64,000 bases of DNA from Planctomycetota bacterium (GTDB lineage Bacteria; Planctomycetota; Planctomycetia; Pirellulales; UBA1268): positions 124,001 to 188,000 of the forward strand of contig QWOQ01000017.1 of NCBI GenBank assembly GCA_003669585.1. Direction: 5' to 3'. Positions 44,679 to 53,923 of this stretch are shown here, piece after piece. Position numbers and translations under genes: made by a program. The notes under the pieces were generated by a model. That model did not search any database. It was not told where the DNA came from and saw nothing but the letters and a program-made list of their open reading frames with translations. Every line of letters begins with the position of its first letter. Position 1 is the stretch's first letter.

Positions 44679-44855
44679 CGCATGGATTTTCCGAATCGAA
44701 CGTTCTCGCGGGATTCTTGATGTGTCCTGAATCTCTGACGGTGACAGACTCGACGCGTTCTGGGCCCGATGCATGAGTTTGAAATACATTAAAAACCGCT
44801 CCTGATTCTTCGTTATTCTCATCGATGACGCTCTTCGGATAGTGTAGCTCCCACC

Positions 44856-45383
44856 ATGAGCCGCTTCGAACATGTTCGTCACCGCCCCCCTGTGTTGCTT
44901 GAGCAATCCCGCGAACTCCTCGTTGCCTGCGCCGCGATGAATAGCTATGTGAACATTTCGCACATCGTACGAACAGCGGGATGCTTTGGCATTTCTCGCG
45001 TCGTGGCCTGCGGCACCGCAAGACTCGAGGAACGCATTGCCCGCGATGGAGCCGATTCAGTCATTCTCGAAGTGCGTCGTTCTCTGCCACCGGTACTCGA
45101 TCGATTCAAAGCACAAGGGTACGAACTTGTCGGCCTTGAGCAGACGACCTGCTCGGAGAGTCTTTTTACGTTTTCGTTCGTTCCTCGTACTGTGCTGGTG
45201 ATTGGTAATGAGCGGCACGGACTGACTCCCGAAGAACTTTCCCGCCTCGATCGTGTCGCCGAGATTCCGATGAACGGCCTTCCTCACAGCCTCAATGCTG
45301 CCACAGCCGCAGCCGTGGCTATGTATCAATACGCACAACAGTTTCGTGTTGGGTTTGCCACAGGCACTGAGCAGACAACATGA
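44856..45383 (+). CDS. TrmH/SpoU family RNA 2'-O-methyltransferase
   Basis: 175 residues with the SPOUT knot: N-terminal YVNISHIVRTAGCFGISRVVACG, then motif 2 VLVIGNERHGLTPEELSRLD and motif 3 IPMNGLPHSLNAATAAAVAMYQY. These match TrmH/SpoU-type enzymes that methylate ribose 2'-OH of tRNA or rRNA. It lacks the N-terminal L30e-like extension, so it looks like the compact TrmH/TrmL type. Its stop codon overlaps the start of the RNase HII-like gene by 4 bases. The target RNA is not determinable. Confidence 0.88.
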   Translation: MSRFEHVRHRPPVLLEQSRELLVACAAMNSYVNISHIVRTAGCFGISRVVACGTARLEERIARDGADSVILEVRRSLPPVLDRFKAQGYELVGLEQTTCSESLFTFSFVPRTVLVIGNERHGLTPEELSRLDRVAEIPMNGLPHSLNAATAAAVAMYQYAQQFRVGFATGTEQTT

Positions 45384-46372
45384 CCATTATCATCGGTACC
45401 GATGAGGCCGGATATGGTCCAAATCTTGGTCCTCTCGTCGTCGCAGCAAGTGGGTGGCGGATTGACGCACCGCAGTCACACGCCTCTGAAAGACTCGTTC
45501 TTGCAATTGATCACGCTCTTTCTGAAATCGTGTCACAGGGTTTCAAAGGCCCACTCTGGGCCGATTCGAAAACAATTTTCCGTGGCACACACGGGCTCGT
45601 ATCGCTCGAGCGCGGCGTTCTTTCCGCAGTGGCACTTTGTGTGGGAAATGTTCCAGGCGCGTGGTCATCGCTTGCCAATCTTCTTGCAGGTGGGATTACG
45701 CCAACGGCTCACGATCGCACTGCAACGGAGTGGACTGCTCTGGAACAACTCGTTTTGCCACTCGAAGTGAAAGCTTCGTCCTGTGATCGAATCGCGAGCT
45801 GTCTGCGAGATATTTTGCAGCAGCAGGGCGTGACGCTTGAGTGCCTCCGGGCAACGGCCGTCTATCCAGCGAGCTTTAATGCGATGCTTGATTGCGGGCT
45901 CAATAAATCGGACATCCTCTCAAGCACCACGCTCTCACTCGCCGCAACGATCTGTCAGGAGATTCGCTCGAGTACACCATCAGATGCACTCGAACCGATT
46001 CTGCTCTGGTGTGATCGTCATGGAGGACGCAAGAGTTATGCCTCGCTTCTCTCTCATCATTTTGATGCGGCGATTGTTTCTATTTTGGTTGAAACAGCAT
46101 CCTGCTCAACGTATTCGATTGGTTCGCAGGCGATTCGGATTGAGTTTTCCGTCGGCGGCGAGTCTCGCATTCCAGTCGCACTGGCGAGCATGACTGCCAA
46201 ATATGTGCGTGAACTGTCGATGAGTGTTTTCAACGCTGCCTGGGCGGCGCGAGTGCCCGGACTCAAGCCAACGGCCGGTTATCCGACTGATGCGATTCGA
46301 TGGCGGCGTGATGCTAAAGAGGCGATTTCCGCGGCTGAGATGCCGATTGATAGTCTCTGGCGCCGAGTCTAA
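45380..46372 (+). CDS. RNase HII-like protein
   Basis: 330 residues. The N-terminus IIIGTDEAGYGPNLGPLVVAA copies the RNase HII motif GxDEAGRGPLxGPVVAAA; ADSKTIF (61-67) mirrors the DSKKL box; VYPASFNAMLDCGLNKSDI and LWCDRHGGRKSY (Asp 212) supply further acidic residues of the RNase H fold. It is about 100 residues longer than RNase HII and lacks the Arg of GRG (here Gly-Tyr-Gly). It could be a diverged nuclease that acts on RNA or RNA-DNA hybrids. It overlaps the methyltransferase gene by 4 bases. I know it only as a family of hypothetical proteins in planctomycetes; activity is untested. Confidence 0.72.
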   Translation: MTIIIGTDEAGYGPNLGPLVVAASGWRIDAPQSHASERLVLAIDHALSEIVSQGFKGPLWADSKTIFRGTHGLVSLERGVLSAVALCVGNVPGAWSSLANLLAGGITPTAHDRTATEWTALEQLVLPLEVKASSCDRIASCLRDILQQQGVTLECLRATAVYPASFNAMLDCGLNKSDILSSTTLSLAATICQEIRSSTPSDALEPILLWCDRHGGRKSYASLLSHHFDAAIVSILVETASCSTYSIGSQAIRIEFSVGGESRIPVALASMTAKYVRELSMSVFNAAWAARVPGLKPTAGYPTDAIRWRRDAKEAISAAEMPIDSLWRRV

Positions 46373-46607
46373 GTGGTGAGTTGCGTTCGTTCTTGTCACC
46401 AAGAGTTTCAATCCCCAGAGCGAATATCGCGATCAGATAATTATTTCAGTCATGCTCGCAAATTGTGTAAACGATTCATTCGCTCCGACTCCAATTCCAG
46501 AAAAACACCGAAGAGCCTTTTGCTCTTTCGAATCAAGTCTTTCTGATACGCTCTTTGAATCGGTGCATCAAGGCAACCCATAGTCAGATTTTATCCTTTG
46601 ATATTTC

Positions 46608-47102
46608 ATGCCACACTGTGACAATTGTCTCTTTATCATACGACATGCTTGGGCCGAAGAGGTCTCAGAGGATGGCTCCGATCGATCCCGTTCGCTCACC
46701 AAAAAAGGGCGGCGACGATTTGAAGAAGTCATGTCACGACTCGTTGAACAGGGTCTGACGATCGATCGCATTGCCACAAGTCCGCTCACACGGGCCAAAC
46801 AAACTGCCGAGATCGTGGCCGCCATGCTTCCGAATAAACCTCGCATTGATATTGTCGAATGGCTCGCGCCAGGTTCGAACTGGCAAGCTGCCATCGACTG
46901 GTCGATTAAAAGCGGCGCACAAAAAGTGGCTTGGGTCGGACACGCTCCAGATGTCGGTTCTTTGGTGTCTCGTGCTATCGGTGCAAGCGGCGCTTCGATT
47001 GCCATGGCAAAAGGATCGGTCGCCTCGATTCACTTTCCACAGAACTTTGGAGAGAACGGCTTTCTTGAATGGCTCATTACAGCCGGCCTTTTGGGCTGCT
47101 AG
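46608..47102 (+). CDS. sixA: SixA-type phosphohistidine phosphatase
   Basis: 164 residues. The histidine-phosphatase signature RHAWAEE near residue 12, RSLTKKGRRRFEEV, SPLTRAKQTAEIVA and VGHAPDVGSLVSRAIG (second catalytic His) are present, matching SixA more than phosphoglycerate mutase. It would dephosphorylate phosphohistidine on proteins in the cytoplasm. It lies alone, 235 bp after the RNase HII-like gene. No hybrid kinase gene is nearby. Confidence 0.85.
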   Translation: MPHCDNCLFIIRHAWAEEVSEDGSDRSRSLTKKGRRRFEEVMSRLVEQGLTIDRIATSPLTRAKQTAEIVAAMLPNKPRIDIVEWLAPGSNWQAAIDWSIKSGAQKVAWVGHAPDVGSLVSRAIGASGASIAMAKGSVASIHFPQNFGENGFLEWLITAGLLGC

Positions 47103-47295
47103 ACTCTCAATCGACGCTTCGACACCTCCATCCTCGAGAAGAGCCTCTGTTTGTTGGAGATGTTGATTCTATCGTAGAGTCTATTGTCGTTATGACGCTC
47201 TTCCACGCCCAAAGACTCGCTTGATAAAGTTCTCGTCCATCGTTCATTGATACAACCAAGGCTTCTAAACTTTTTTACTGATACTAAGGTGAGAC

Positions 47296-48780
47296 ATGTG
47301 TGCTCGATCCAAGCGATTTGTGCGATCTACCAGTTTTTTGAAAAACAGTACGATGCTGCGTCTGTCGATACTTTTCACGATTGTGGTTGTGTGCATCGCA
47401 ATCGCGCCTGCAGGCTGTGCTCCGTCAGCACCTGCCAAACGCGTTGGCGATGTCGTGGCGGTTGAGAGCGTCGAAATCGTTCCGGCAGACGCCGCCGATT
47501 TGAAAATGCCAAGTGCTGTGGAGGAGGTGTCTGCTGCTTCAAAACAGCGTGCCAATTCCGCAATTCAAGAAGCCGACAAAGCGATTGAGGCCGCCAAGGG
47601 ATCGATTCACGCTGCGAGCCAGTCGGCTGCTACAGAAAAAGTGTTGCTCGGGGAATCTTCTCTCACCGCCGGAGTACCGGGAAGTGGACCAATCACGCTC
47701 GAACAGATCGATTCGTGGCTTGCAAATCCCAAAAACCACACTGTGATCCAACCGATTCTTCCGCTCGGACTCTCGGCGGGTGCAGGCCAGATGCAAGGTC
47801 TTGAATCCAATCCGCTCACGCGTGCAAAGATAGAACTCGGCCGACAACTTTATTTTGACAAAAGACTTTCTCTTGATTCAACGGTTAGTTGCGCCAGTTG
47901 TCACAATCCCCAAGAAGGTTACGCAGCGCACACGAAGACTGGTGTCGGGATCAACGGTCAGCGCGGCGGTCGCAATTCCCCCGTGGCGCTAAATCGCATT
48001 CTTTCGGGAGCGCAGTTTTGGGATGGACGTGCCGATTCACTTGAGGCGCAGGCGATTGGCCCGATTGCCAATCCCATTGAAATGGGATTTACACATCAAG
48101 GTGTCGTCGAACGTCTTGGCGGGATTCCAGTGTATGCAATACAGTTTGAGACAATCTTCGGGGATCTTTCGATTACTCGCGTCGGCGAAGCGATTGCCGC
48201 CTTTGAGCGAGTCTTGGTGACCTTGCCATCTCCTTACGATTACGCCGAACAGATGCGGGCCTTTGCCGGACTCGATCAGGATGACATCGATGATGATCCC
48301 GACCTTGTAAGGCTCTCCAAGGAAGCGACCGCCGGTGTTGAGTCGCATGCCATGTCAGATTCAGCAAAGAGGGGACGCGAAATATTTTTTACAGAGAAAG
48401 GCAACTGCACTGCCTGCCACGTGGGAGCCAATCTGGCTGATGAAAAATATCACAATATCGGCATCGGTATGGATGCGTCGGATCCAGATCGAGGCCGATT
48501 TACAGTGACGAATGATGAAAAAGACACCGGAGCGTTCAAAACTCCAACCATTCGAAACGTGTCCCTCTCGGCTCCCTATATGCACGATGGGTCCGTTGCG
48601 ACGCTTCAAGAAGTGGTGGAGTGGTACGACAAGGGAGGACATCCAAATAAGTATCTCAATGAGAAAATCCGAAAGCTCAACCTTTCAGAACAAGATCGCG
48701 CGGACCTCGTCGAGTTTATGCTGGCATGCACCGGCCCAGCTCCGTTGGTAGAGATAAACCGTCTGCCGGCAGATCTCTAA
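47296..48780 (+). CDS. MauG/CcpA-type dihaem cytochrome c peroxidase, lipoprotein
   Basis: 494 residues from ATG 47296 (AAGGTGAG just upstream); ATG 47353 is also possible. The signal peptide ends in a lipobox IAPAGC at about residues 36-41. A helical, Ala/Glu-rich linker of ~80 residues follows. Two haem c motifs are visible: CASCHNP (199-205) and CTACHVG (371-377), with FFTEKGNC before the second. It is a dihaem peroxidase of the CcpA/MauG type, anchored to a membrane on the outer side, that reduces hydrogen peroxide with electrons from c-type cytochromes or oxidises a protein partner. Confidence 0.9.
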   Translation: MCARSKRFVRSTSFLKNSTMLRLSILFTIVVVCIAIAPAGCAPSAPAKRVGDVVAVESVEIVPADAADLKMPSAVEEVSAASKQRANSAIQEADKAIEAAKGSIHAASQSAATEKVLLGESSLTAGVPGSGPITLEQIDSWLANPKNHTVIQPILPLGLSAGAGQMQGLESNPLTRAKIELGRQLYFDKRLSLDSTVSCASCHNPQEGYAAHTKTGVGINGQRGGRNSPVALNRILSGAQFWDGRADSLEAQAIGPIANPIEMGFTHQGVVERLGGIPVYAIQFETIFGDLSITRVGEAIAAFERVLVTLPSPYDYAEQMRAFAGLDQDDIDDDPDLVRLSKEATAGVESHAMSDSAKRGREIFFTEKGNCTACHVGANLADEKYHNIGIGMDASDPDRGRFTVTNDEKDTGAFKTPTIRNVSLSAPYMHDGSVATLQEVVEWYDKGGHPNKYLNEKIRKLNLSEQDRADLVEFMLACTGPAPLVEINRLPADL

Positions 48781-48899
48781 CCGATCCATGCCTGAGGCTC
48801 GTTTGATTCGGTCGAATATTGATGCTGGCCCTTGTTGAATTTCAATTGCCTTTCACAGTTATCTCCACGCCACTTGCGGTGAGCTAAGAGAGTTTATCT

Positions 48900-49949
48900 A
48901 TGCCCGATCGTTCCGAGTGGTTTCCAGTATCCAAAAGTCAATCGCCGTTTTACGCAGGAATTGACCTTGGTGGTACGAACATCAAAACCGGACTCGTCGA
49001 CGATCTCGGACGCACGCTGGCATACCACCGTGAACCGACTCTCGTTGCACAAGGCCCAGAAGACGGTGCACAAAGAATGGGGCAAAGCGTTTTGCGTGTC
49101 GCCGAACTTGCCGGCATCAACGTAAATCAGATCGCACGCGTCGGACTCGGTACGCCTGGAACTATGGATATTCCTGCTGGAATGCTTCGTGAACCGCCAA
49201 ACCTTCCAGGATGGCGACAGTTTCCGGTGCGCGACAGAGTCTCGGCTCACTGCGGCTTAGACGTGACGTATGCCAACGACGGCGGTGCCGCTGCCTATGG
49301 TGAATTCTGGATTGGTTCGGGCCGAGAGCTTTCAAGCATGGTGCTCTGGACACTCGGCACAGGAATCGGGTGCGGGATTATCGTCGACGATATGTCGATT
49401 GATGGAGCACACAGCCATGGCGCCGAATGTGGCCACATCATCGTCGACGCTTCCGATGATGAGCGACTCTGCCCGTGCGGACAGCGAGGACACCTTGAGG
49501 CTTATGCGAGTGCCACCTCACTGATGGCGACCGCAAGAGAACAGTTTAAAAAGGGTGCTGGTGGTTCTCTTGCCGAGGCCGTCGCCGCCGGGGAAATACT
49601 GACGCCCATTCTCATTTCAAAACACGCCGAGTCCGGCGATCAACTCTCAGCGAATCTGATCCTCGAAGCTGCTCGTTGGTTGGGGATCGGCACGGTGACT
49701 TTGCTGCACACAATCGATCCCGAAGGAGTCGTGATTGGCGGTGCGATGACGTTTGGTGGAGAGTCTGCTCCGATCGGTCGAATGTTCATCGAACGTGTTC
49801 GGCAGGAGGTGCGCGCGCGGGCCTTCCCCATTCCGGCCGAGAGAACGACGATTCGATATGCAAGCCTCGGCGGCGATGCGGGCTACGCCGGCGCCGCAGG
49901 GCTTGCACGCCTCGAACACCGTCGGCGTAGTGGAATCACCTTCGCCTGA
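48900..49949 (+). CDS. ROK family sugar kinase (glucokinase-like)
   Basis: 349 residues. ATP-binding phosphate loop FYAGIDLGGTNIKTGL at the N-terminus, GTPGTMDIPAG, catalytic Asp in VTYANDGGAAAYGE, and the ROK zinc motif ECGHIIVDASDDERLCPCGQRGHLEAY. These are the family marks for glucose or N-acetylglucosamine-type kinases. The usual NDANAA is NDGGAA here. It probably phosphorylates glucose to glucose-6-phosphate in the cytoplasm; the sugar is not certain. It is followed 30 bp later by lepA. Confidence 0.9.
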   Translation: MPDRSEWFPVSKSQSPFYAGIDLGGTNIKTGLVDDLGRTLAYHREPTLVAQGPEDGAQRMGQSVLRVAELAGINVNQIARVGLGTPGTMDIPAGMLREPPNLPGWRQFPVRDRVSAHCGLDVTYANDGGAAAYGEFWIGSGRELSSMVLWTLGTGIGCGIIVDDMSIDGAHSHGAECGHIIVDASDDERLCPCGQRGHLEAYASATSLMATAREQFKKGAGGSLAEAVAAGEILTPILISKHAESGDQLSANLILEAARWLGIGTVTLLHTIDPEGVVIGGAMTFGGESAPIGRMFIERVRQEVRARAFPIPAERTTIRYASLGGDAGYAGAAGLARLEHRRRSGITFA

Positions 49950-49979
49950 CACGCATCACAAAGAGACTCTCACTTCACT

Positions 49980-51788
49980 ATGTCATTCGACTGCCGATAC
50001 ATACGCAATTTCTCAATCATCGCCCACATCGATCACGGCAAGAGCACGCTGGCCGATCGACTTCTCGAACGCACCGGAACAGTCGAGAAGCGACAACTCA
50101 AGGAACAGATGCTGGACGACATGGAGCTGGAGCGCCAGCGAGGCATCACGATCAAAGCTCGCGCGGTACGAATGGAGTATTCGCTTGATGGCCAAATCTA
50201 CGAACTCAATCTTATCGACACACCCGGGCACGTCGACTTTCATTACGAAGTCTCTCGGAGTCTCGCCTGTTGCGAAGGAGCGGTTCTTCTGGTGGACGCC
50301 TTTCAGGGAGTTGAAGCACAAACTGTTGCCAACGCCTACGCCGCAACGAGTAATAATCTCACGATCGTTCCGGTCATGAACAAAATTGATTTGGTGCATG
50401 CTCGGATCGATGATGTGCTCGCTGAAATGGAGTCGAGTCTTGCAATCGACCCCGCCGACGTGATTAAGGTAAGCGCGAAGACCGGCGTGGGAATCGATGA
50501 ACTTCTTGCAGCGATCATCCACACGATTCCGGCACCGGAGGGAGATCCAAACGCGGTACTGCGTGCGATGATTTTTGACAGTCATTACGATAGCTATCGC
50601 GGCGCGATCACTTACGTGCGCATCGTCGAGGGCACCGTTCGAAAGGGACAAAAAATTCGGTTTCTCGAAACCAGCACAACCCACGAAGTGCTGGAACTTG
50701 GCCAGTTCGTGCCCCAAAGACGAGCCTGCGAAAGCCTCTCCGTCGGTCAGGTTGGATATCTTGTTTGCAACATCAAGGATGTGAAGCAGGTGCATATCGG
50801 TGACACCGTAACGATCCCGGGAGATTTCGCCGCTTCTCCGCTGCCCGGATATAAACCCCCGCAGCGCATGGTGTATTGCGGACTCTATCCTTCTGAAGGA
50901 GAAAGTTTCGAAGACCTTCGAGACTCACTTGAAAAATTAGTGATCAACGATCCCTCCTTTGAATTTTCTCCTGAAAGCAGTGAGGCACTCGGTTTCGGAT
51001 TTCGCTGCGGATTTTTGGGGCTGCTGCATATGGAGATTATTCAGCAGCGTCTTGAAAAAGAGGCTGATCTCGATCTTGTTCAGACAGCGCCCAACGTGAC
51101 GTATCAGATCCTCAAGAAAACCGGTGAGACTCTTGAAATTCGAAATCCGCAAGATGTACCGGATACGGGCCAGATCGAGGAGTTTCGACAACCGATTGTC
51201 CGCACTAATTTTATTATTCCAGCCAATCTCATCGGCCCGATTATGCAAATGTGCACCGATCGACGAGGTGCATATCTCAAGACAGAATACCTCTCTCCAA
51301 CTCGTGCCATGATCACATTCGACCTTCCTTTGGCCGAAGTGATTTACGATCTTCACGACAAACTCAAGAGTGTCACACGAGGTTATGGCACGATGGATTA
51401 TGAACTCATCGGCTATTTTCCGGCCGATTTAGTGCGTTTGGATATTCTCGTCGGAAGTAAGAAGGTGGATGCCTTGTCGATTATCTGTGATCGTCGCGAT
51501 GCCGACCGCCGAGGCAGAGCGATTGTGAAGAAACTGCGCACTGAGATTGACAGGCACATGTTTGAAATCGCACTACAGGCAGCGATTGGCACCAAAGTAA
51601 TCGCTCGAGAAACAATTTCTGCCATGCGAAAAAATGTCACCGCAAAGTGCTACGGCGGCGATATTTCACGCAAGAAAAAACTCTGGGCAAAACAGAAAGA
51701 GGGAAAGAAGCGGATGAAAAGTATCGGGAGCGTTGATATTCCACAGAAGGCGTTTATGGCCGTTCTGGATACCGAGGGAGAACGGTAG
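49980..51788 (+). CDS. lepA: Elongation factor 4 (LepA)
   Basis: 602 residues. G1 AHIDHGKSTLADRL, G2 around RGITIKA, G3 DTPGHVDF, G4 NKID and G5 SAKTG are intact. EF-G-like domains II, III and V follow, and the C-terminal LepA-specific domain ends with ARETISAMRKNVTAKCYGGD and KQKEGKKRMKSIG. Typical length. It is a ribosome-associated GTPase that helps initiation and back-translocation under stress. Tightly linked to the ROK kinase gene; 66 bp ahead of the hydroxypyruvate-isomerase-like gene. Confidence 0.98.
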   Translation: MSFDCRYIRNFSIIAHIDHGKSTLADRLLERTGTVEKRQLKEQMLDDMELERQRGITIKARAVRMEYSLDGQIYELNLIDTPGHVDFHYEVSRSLACCEGAVLLVDAFQGVEAQTVANAYAATSNNLTIVPVMNKIDLVHARIDDVLAEMESSLAIDPADVIKVSAKTGVGIDELLAAIIHTIPAPEGDPNAVLRAMIFDSHYDSYRGAITYVRIVEGTVRKGQKIRFLETSTTHEVLELGQFVPQRRACESLSVGQVGYLVCNIKDVKQVHIGDTVTIPGDFAASPLPGYKPPQRMVYCGLYPSEGESFEDLRDSLEKLVINDPSFEFSPESSEALGFGFRCGFLGLLHMEIIQQRLEKEADLDLVQTAPNVTYQILKKTGETLEIRNPQDVPDTGQIEEFRQPIVRTNFIIPANLIGPIMQMCTDRRGAYLKTEYLSPTRAMITFDLPLAEVIYDLHDKLKSVTRGYGTMDYELIGYFPADLVRLDILVGSKKVDALSIICDRRDADRRGRAIVKKLRTEIDRHMFEIALQAAIGTKVIARETISAMRKNVTAKCYGGDISRKKKLWAKQKEGKKRMKSIGSVDIPQKAFMAVLDTEGER

Positions 51789-51854
51789 GCTTGAAAATAC
51801 ATTCATCGTGAAACAGTAGAAACAAGAGAACAACCACCTGGAAAAAAAACTCTC

Positions 51855-52703
51855 ATGAACGAAACAAAACCTCTGCTGCTCAAAGGTCGAATCAACCATT
51901 CCGTAGTGTTTTGGTGTTTTAACATTGCTGGCGAAAAGTGGGACATCGACACCATGTGCTCTGTTGCCAAGAGCCTCGGAATTGGATCGGTTGAAATCTG
52001 CGGTCCTGAATTGTGGGGCACGATCAAGAAGCATGGTCTCACCTGTGCAATTGCTTCAAATGGAATGCCGGGTGCGCCGTTCATGAAAGGACTCAACAAC
52101 CCCGCCTATCAACGGGAAGTCATTTCTGTCACATCACACATGATCGACGACTGTGCTGCAGCGAATGTCCCCAGCGTGATCGCCTTCACCGGTTACAAAT
52201 GGAAAAATGCCGAAGACCCAACCAGCGGTGAGATCTCTCTTGAAGAAGGCGCTGATACTTGTGTCGAGGGTCTCAAGCAGTTGGCTCTACTCGCTGAAAA
52301 AAGAGGCGTTACCGTCTGTCTCGAGCACTTGAACACTCGAGACGGTTCGCATCCTATGAAGGGACATCCCGGCTATCAGGGAGACGATATCGACTATGTC
52401 GCAAATATCGTACGGCGTGTCGGTTCACCACGCGTGAAGTTGCTGTTTGACATTTATCATGTGCAGGTGATGAATGGCGACGTTCTCCGCCGCCTCGAAG
52501 AATGTAAGGACGTGATCGGGCACATTCATACAGCGGGGAATCCAGGTCGGGCGGAACTTGATGACAGTCAGGAAATCAACTTTCCACCGATCATGCGGAA
52601 ATTGATTGAAATCGGCTACAAGGGCTACGTCGGTCACGAGTTTATCCCAACTCGGGATCCTCTCGCCGGGCTTCGTCAGGCCGTAGAACGATGCGACGTA
52701 TAG
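51855..52703 (+). CDS. Hydroxypyruvate isomerase-like TIM-barrel protein
   Basis: 282 residues. Barrel strands and metal sites match Hyi: LGIGSVEICGPELW, VTVCLEHLNTRDGSH (first metal Glu), VKLLFDIYHVQVMNGD (Asp, His), VIGHIHTAGNPGRAELDD and GYVGHEFIPTRDPL (second Glu). No signal peptide, so cytoplasmic. It would interconvert hydroxypyruvate and tartronate semialdehyde or a related sugar acid; exact substrate is open. It lies after lepA on the same strand. Confidence 0.86.
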   Translation: MNETKPLLLKGRINHSVVFWCFNIAGEKWDIDTMCSVAKSLGIGSVEICGPELWGTIKKHGLTCAIASNGMPGAPFMKGLNNPAYQREVISVTSHMIDDCAAANVPSVIAFTGYKWKNAEDPTSGEISLEEGADTCVEGLKQLALLAEKRGVTVCLEHLNTRDGSHPMKGHPGYQGDDIDYVANIVRRVGSPRVKLLFDIYHVQVMNGDVLRRLEECKDVIGHIHTAGNPGRAELDDSQEINFPPIMRKLIEIGYKGYVGHEFIPTRDPLAGLRQAVERCDV

Positions 52704-52912
52704 GCTCTGTGCCCATTTTTTGAGTGTGAGTCAGACTCGTACGCATTGTTCTGATTTCCTTTCATTTCCTTTGATTCTAGAGAAAAGTGTGCTCATCGCT
52801 TTCAGTCTGCTTGCAGTGTTGTTGCTGGCGAGTCACTATCTCTCATCAATTCAGTGAATTTCGTTGATCTCGAAAAACCGCTTTGTAACACCCCTCAGAA
52901 AACGATCCTTCC

Positions 52913-53923
52913 ATGCAGCAACGACCTCAGTTTCCGGAATTTCCAGATTTTGTACGAATGCTGCAGTTCGGTTCCCGTCAGAATATTCCTGTTTTGTTGG
53001 CAGGAGTTTTTGGTCTGTTCATCGTTGCCGGCCTGTCGCGCGGTGTGTACACCGTCGGCCCCGAAAGCGTCGGTGTTGTTCAACGCTTCGGCCGATTTAT
53101 TGGAACGGTCAATTCTGGTCTTCGCTTCAAAATTCCCTTTGGTATCGATCGGGTCACCATCCTGCCGGTAAAGCGACAACTCAAGATGGAATTCGGTTTC
53201 GGTTCACCCGGCGCCTCAAATCTCGACCAAGTTTCGAATGAACAGTCGCAAGAGAGTGATATGGTGACCGGTGATCTGAACGCCGCCCATGTCGAGTGGG
53301 TCGTGCAGTATGAAATTAGCGACCCTGAACAATTTCTCTTTAATAATCGTGATCCTGGTCTGACACTCCGCGATCTCTCAGAAAGCGTGATGCGAGAGGT
53401 GGTGGGGGATCGCACCGTCGATGAAGTGCTGACTATTGGCCGACAGGGTATTGAGAATGAATCGATTCAAAAGCTCACAACGATTGTGCAGGAACTCCGT
53501 ATGGGCCTTCGGATTCAGCAAGTGCAACTGAAAAATGTTCATCCACCCACGCCCGTGCAAAAGTCTTTTGATGAAGTGAATCGGGCTCAGCAGGAACGCG
53601 AACAGATGATCAACCTGGCCGCCGGTGAATACAACAAAGTCGTGCCTCGGGCCAGCGGCGAAGCGGAGCAAAAGATTAGTCAGGCCGAGGGCTATGCTCT
53701 CAAGCGAGTCAACGAAGCCCAAGGTGATGTCACACGATTCAAAGCGCTTCTTGAGCAGTATGAAAAAGCTCCCGAAATTACTCGTCAAAGACTTTATCTT
53801 GAAACGCTATCCGATGTGATTCCGCAGATTGGCAGCAAGATTATTCTCGATGCTGATGTGAAACAGTTCCTACCCTTGATGAATCTGCAACAGTTCGAAT
53901 CGAGGTCGACGGTTAAAAAATGA
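52913..53923 (+). CDS. hflK: Membrane protease modulator HflK (SPFH domain)
   Basis: 336 residues. One N-terminal transmembrane helix (IPVLLAGVFGLFIVAGLSRG) is followed by the SPFH/band-7 domain (VGPESVGVVQRFGRFIGTVNSGLRFKIPFGID) and a coiled coil ending near QYEKAPEITRQRLYLETL. It forms the HflKC ring that controls FtsH. The start of hflC overlaps its stop by 4 bases (ATGA), so the pair is translationally coupled. The long Gly/Pro-rich N-terminus of E. coli HflK is missing. Confidence 0.93.
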   Translation: MQQRPQFPEFPDFVRMLQFGSRQNIPVLLAGVFGLFIVAGLSRGVYTVGPESVGVVQRFGRFIGTVNSGLRFKIPFGIDRVTILPVKRQLKMEFGFGSPGASNLDQVSNEQSQESDMVTGDLNAAHVEWVVQYEISDPEQFLFNNRDPGLTLRDLSESVMREVVGDRTVDEVLTIGRQGIENESIQKLTTIVQELRMGLRIQQVQLKNVHPPTPVQKSFDEVNRAQQEREQMINLAAGEYNKVVPRASGEAEQKISQAEGYALKRVNEAQGDVTRFKALLEQYEKAPEITRQRLYLETLSDVIPQIGSKIILDADVKQFLPLMNLQQFESRSTVKK

